DNA of 7,754 nt from Gemmataceae bacterium. Its GTDB lineage: Bacteria; Planctomycetota; Planctomycetia; Gemmatales; Gemmataceae. The number at the start of each line of letters is the position of its first letter. Position 1 is the stretch's first letter. The position numbers were made by a program, and so were the translations under genes. Location: the NCBI GenBank assembly GCA_947490035.1, contig CANLGS010000161.1, forward strand, positions 1 to 7,754, written 5' to 3'. The notes under the pieces are model-generated. The model was given only the letters and a program-made list of their open reading frames with translations. It searched no databases and was not told where the DNA came from. This document shows positions 6,966-7,754 of the stretch, piece after piece.

Positions 6966-6989
6966 CGACCGCCGAATGAGCCGCGGTCG
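6966..6989 (+). terminator. hairpin after first fasciclin gene, possible terminator
   Basis: CGACCGC (6966-6972) and GCGGTCG (6983-6989) form a perfect 7-bp stem with a ten-base loop, starting two bases after the FAS1 stop codon. No T-tract follows, so termination is uncertain; it could instead protect the 3' end of the mRNA. The remaining gap up to 7204 shows no gene. A 10-base direct repeat GGTTCGTTCG occurs at 7018-7027 and 7173-7182, with no clear meaning. Confidence 0.3.
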
Positions 6990-7204
6990 GCGAAGAGCTT
7001 TAGACTCTACCGGCTGCGGTTCGTTCGATCGCTTCTACTCAACTTCACACACTAATCACACACTCGTTGTTTGCCGCGAACTGAATTGCTCACTTCGAGG
7101 CAGTTACTTTCCCATTCCCATTACGGTTGGAGACTGACCGGTTCAACCGACGCGCCGCGCCGGGGACCGATCGGTTCGTTCGCCCGACACAGGAGTTTGA
7201 CATC

Positions 7205-7612
7205 ATGGCAGACATCGTTGACACCGCGGTGGCCGCGGGGTCGTTCGGCACGCTGGTTAAGGCCGTGCAAGCGGCCGGGCTGGTCGAGACGCTCAAGGGG
7301 GCCGGTCCGTTCACCGTGTTCGCGCCGACCGACGCCGCGTTCGCCAAGCTTCCGGCCGGCACGCTCGACGCGGTACTCGCGGACAAGGCCAAGCTGACGG
7401 CGATCCTGACCAACCACGTGGTCGCCGGCAAGGTGACCGCCAAGGACGTGGCCGGGCTGAACGGGAAGACGGCCAAGAGCCTGCAGGGCAGCGAGTTGAA
7501 GATCGACACGACGAGCGGCGTGAAGGTGGGCGCCGCGACCGTGACGCAAGCGGACATCAGCTGCAGCAACGGGGTGATCCACGTGATCGACACCGTGCTG
7601 CTGCCCGCCTAG
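7205..7612 (+). CDS. fasciclin (FAS1) domain protein without signal peptide
   Basis: This 135-residue protein is a bare FAS1 domain starting [20 protein letters not shown]. The H1 box is [10 protein letters not shown] (37-46), the conserved His is at 71 (TNHVVAGKV), and H2 is [13 protein letters not shown] (122-134). It is clearly paralogous to the gene at 6469, sharing both boxes and the order of secondary structure, and probably arose by tandem duplication. AGGAG at 7191-7195 lies nine bases before the ATG. The frame is open further upstream to a TTG at 7127, but those 26 residues (arginine- and aspartate-rich) are not a signal peptide, so ATG 7205 is preferred. With no visible export signal it may stay in the cytoplasm, leave by another route, or be a compact version like some cyanobacterial FAS1 proteins. 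It is separated by 241 bp from its paralogue, so may have its own promoter. Confidence 0.92.
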   Translation: MADIVDTAVAAGSFGTLVKAVQAAGLVETLKGAGPFTVFAPTDAAFAKLPAGTLDAVLADKAKLTAILTNHVVAGKVTAKDVAGLNGKTAKSLQGSELKIDTTSGVKVGAATVTQADISCSNGVIHVIDTVLLPA

Positions 7613-7690
7613 TGCCACAACTCGGAAACGGGGTTTCATGAAATCGGGGATTTGTGTATGTCTCCCAAACACCCATTGCGAGGCGAACAG

Positions 7691-7754
7691 ATGCCAGGGA
7701 CGGCGGCGAAAGTCCGAGTCAGTGAAAAGCAGTTGGTGGTCTTGCAGGAACTCA
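7691..7754 (+). CDS. IS630-type transposase, N-terminal fragment (runs off window)
   Basis: The open frame reads MPGTAAKVRVSEKQLVVLQEL and continues past the window edge. This resembles the start of IS630-family transposases, where a helix-turn-helix follows a Q-x-x-L-x-x-L segment. Only about 21 codons are visible, so the DDE domain cannot be checked. GAGG at 7680-7683 is a plausible ribosome binding site for the ATG at 7691. An in-frame ATG at 7658, preceded by GGGGA, would add MSPKHPLRGEQ. The left end of the element should lie between about 7612 and 7657; a perfect TTTCATGAAA palindrome at 7634-7643 is there but no inverted repeat can be confirmed without the other end. Confidence 0.6.
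   Translation, partial: MPGTAAKVRVSEKQLVVLQEL

Noticed and set aside
7018..7182. 10-base direct repeat GGTTCGTTCG at 7018 and 7173
   Set aside because: Only two short copies with no associated structure; chance is adequate. No CRISPR-like spacing or further copies were seen.
1..7754. tRNA, rRNA or CRISPR array
   Set aside because: No cloverleaf with a T-loop GTTCRA box in a suitable context, no rRNA-like sequence and no regularly spaced repeats were recognised by eye.

Overview
The window is GC-rich double-stranded bacterial DNA that most resembles a planctomycete of the Gemmata group (Gemmataceae). The grounds are the style of the leucyl-tRNA synthetase with extra inserted segments, paired fasciclin-domain proteins, a HEPN/nucleotidyltransferase cassette, two different transposase genes and a large intergenic palindrome. 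This placement is inference from sequence style, not from a search.

Layout. Positions 1-422 (minus strand) hold one end of an IS3-family insertion sequence: complete orfA and the first 43 codons of orfB, joined by an A7 slippery run typical of programmed -1 frameshifting. Downstream of leuS and next to this element, 423-640 has no gene. leuS (641-3463, minus) encodes an apparently intact leucyl-tRNA synthetase. The 271-bp gap 3464-3734 separates leuS from the divergent purC (3735-4610, plus, SAICAR synthase) and carries a nearly perfect 126-bp nested palindrome.

Positions 4664-6252 (plus) form a compact three-gene unit: a 110-residue protein of unknown function, a HEPN/UPF0332-like helical protein interrupted by a one-base frameshift, and a Pol-beta-type nucleotidyltransferase of the RlaP/COG3541 kind. 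HEPN proteins beside nucleotidyltransferases recall MNT-HEPN toxin-antitoxin pairs, so this is the most likely accessory system in the window. No function can be proven from sequence alone.

A 216-bp gap with several strong hairpins precedes two tandem fasciclin (FAS1) genes. The first (6469-6963) has a signal peptide and should be exported; the second (7205-7612) has none with the preferred start. About 45-80 bp after the second one, the start of an IS630-type transposase gene runs off the window end.

The housekeeping genes leuS and purC do not work together functionally; they only share an upstream region. The window reads as a housekeeping pair flanked by an accessory cassette and bounded at both ends by mobile elements.
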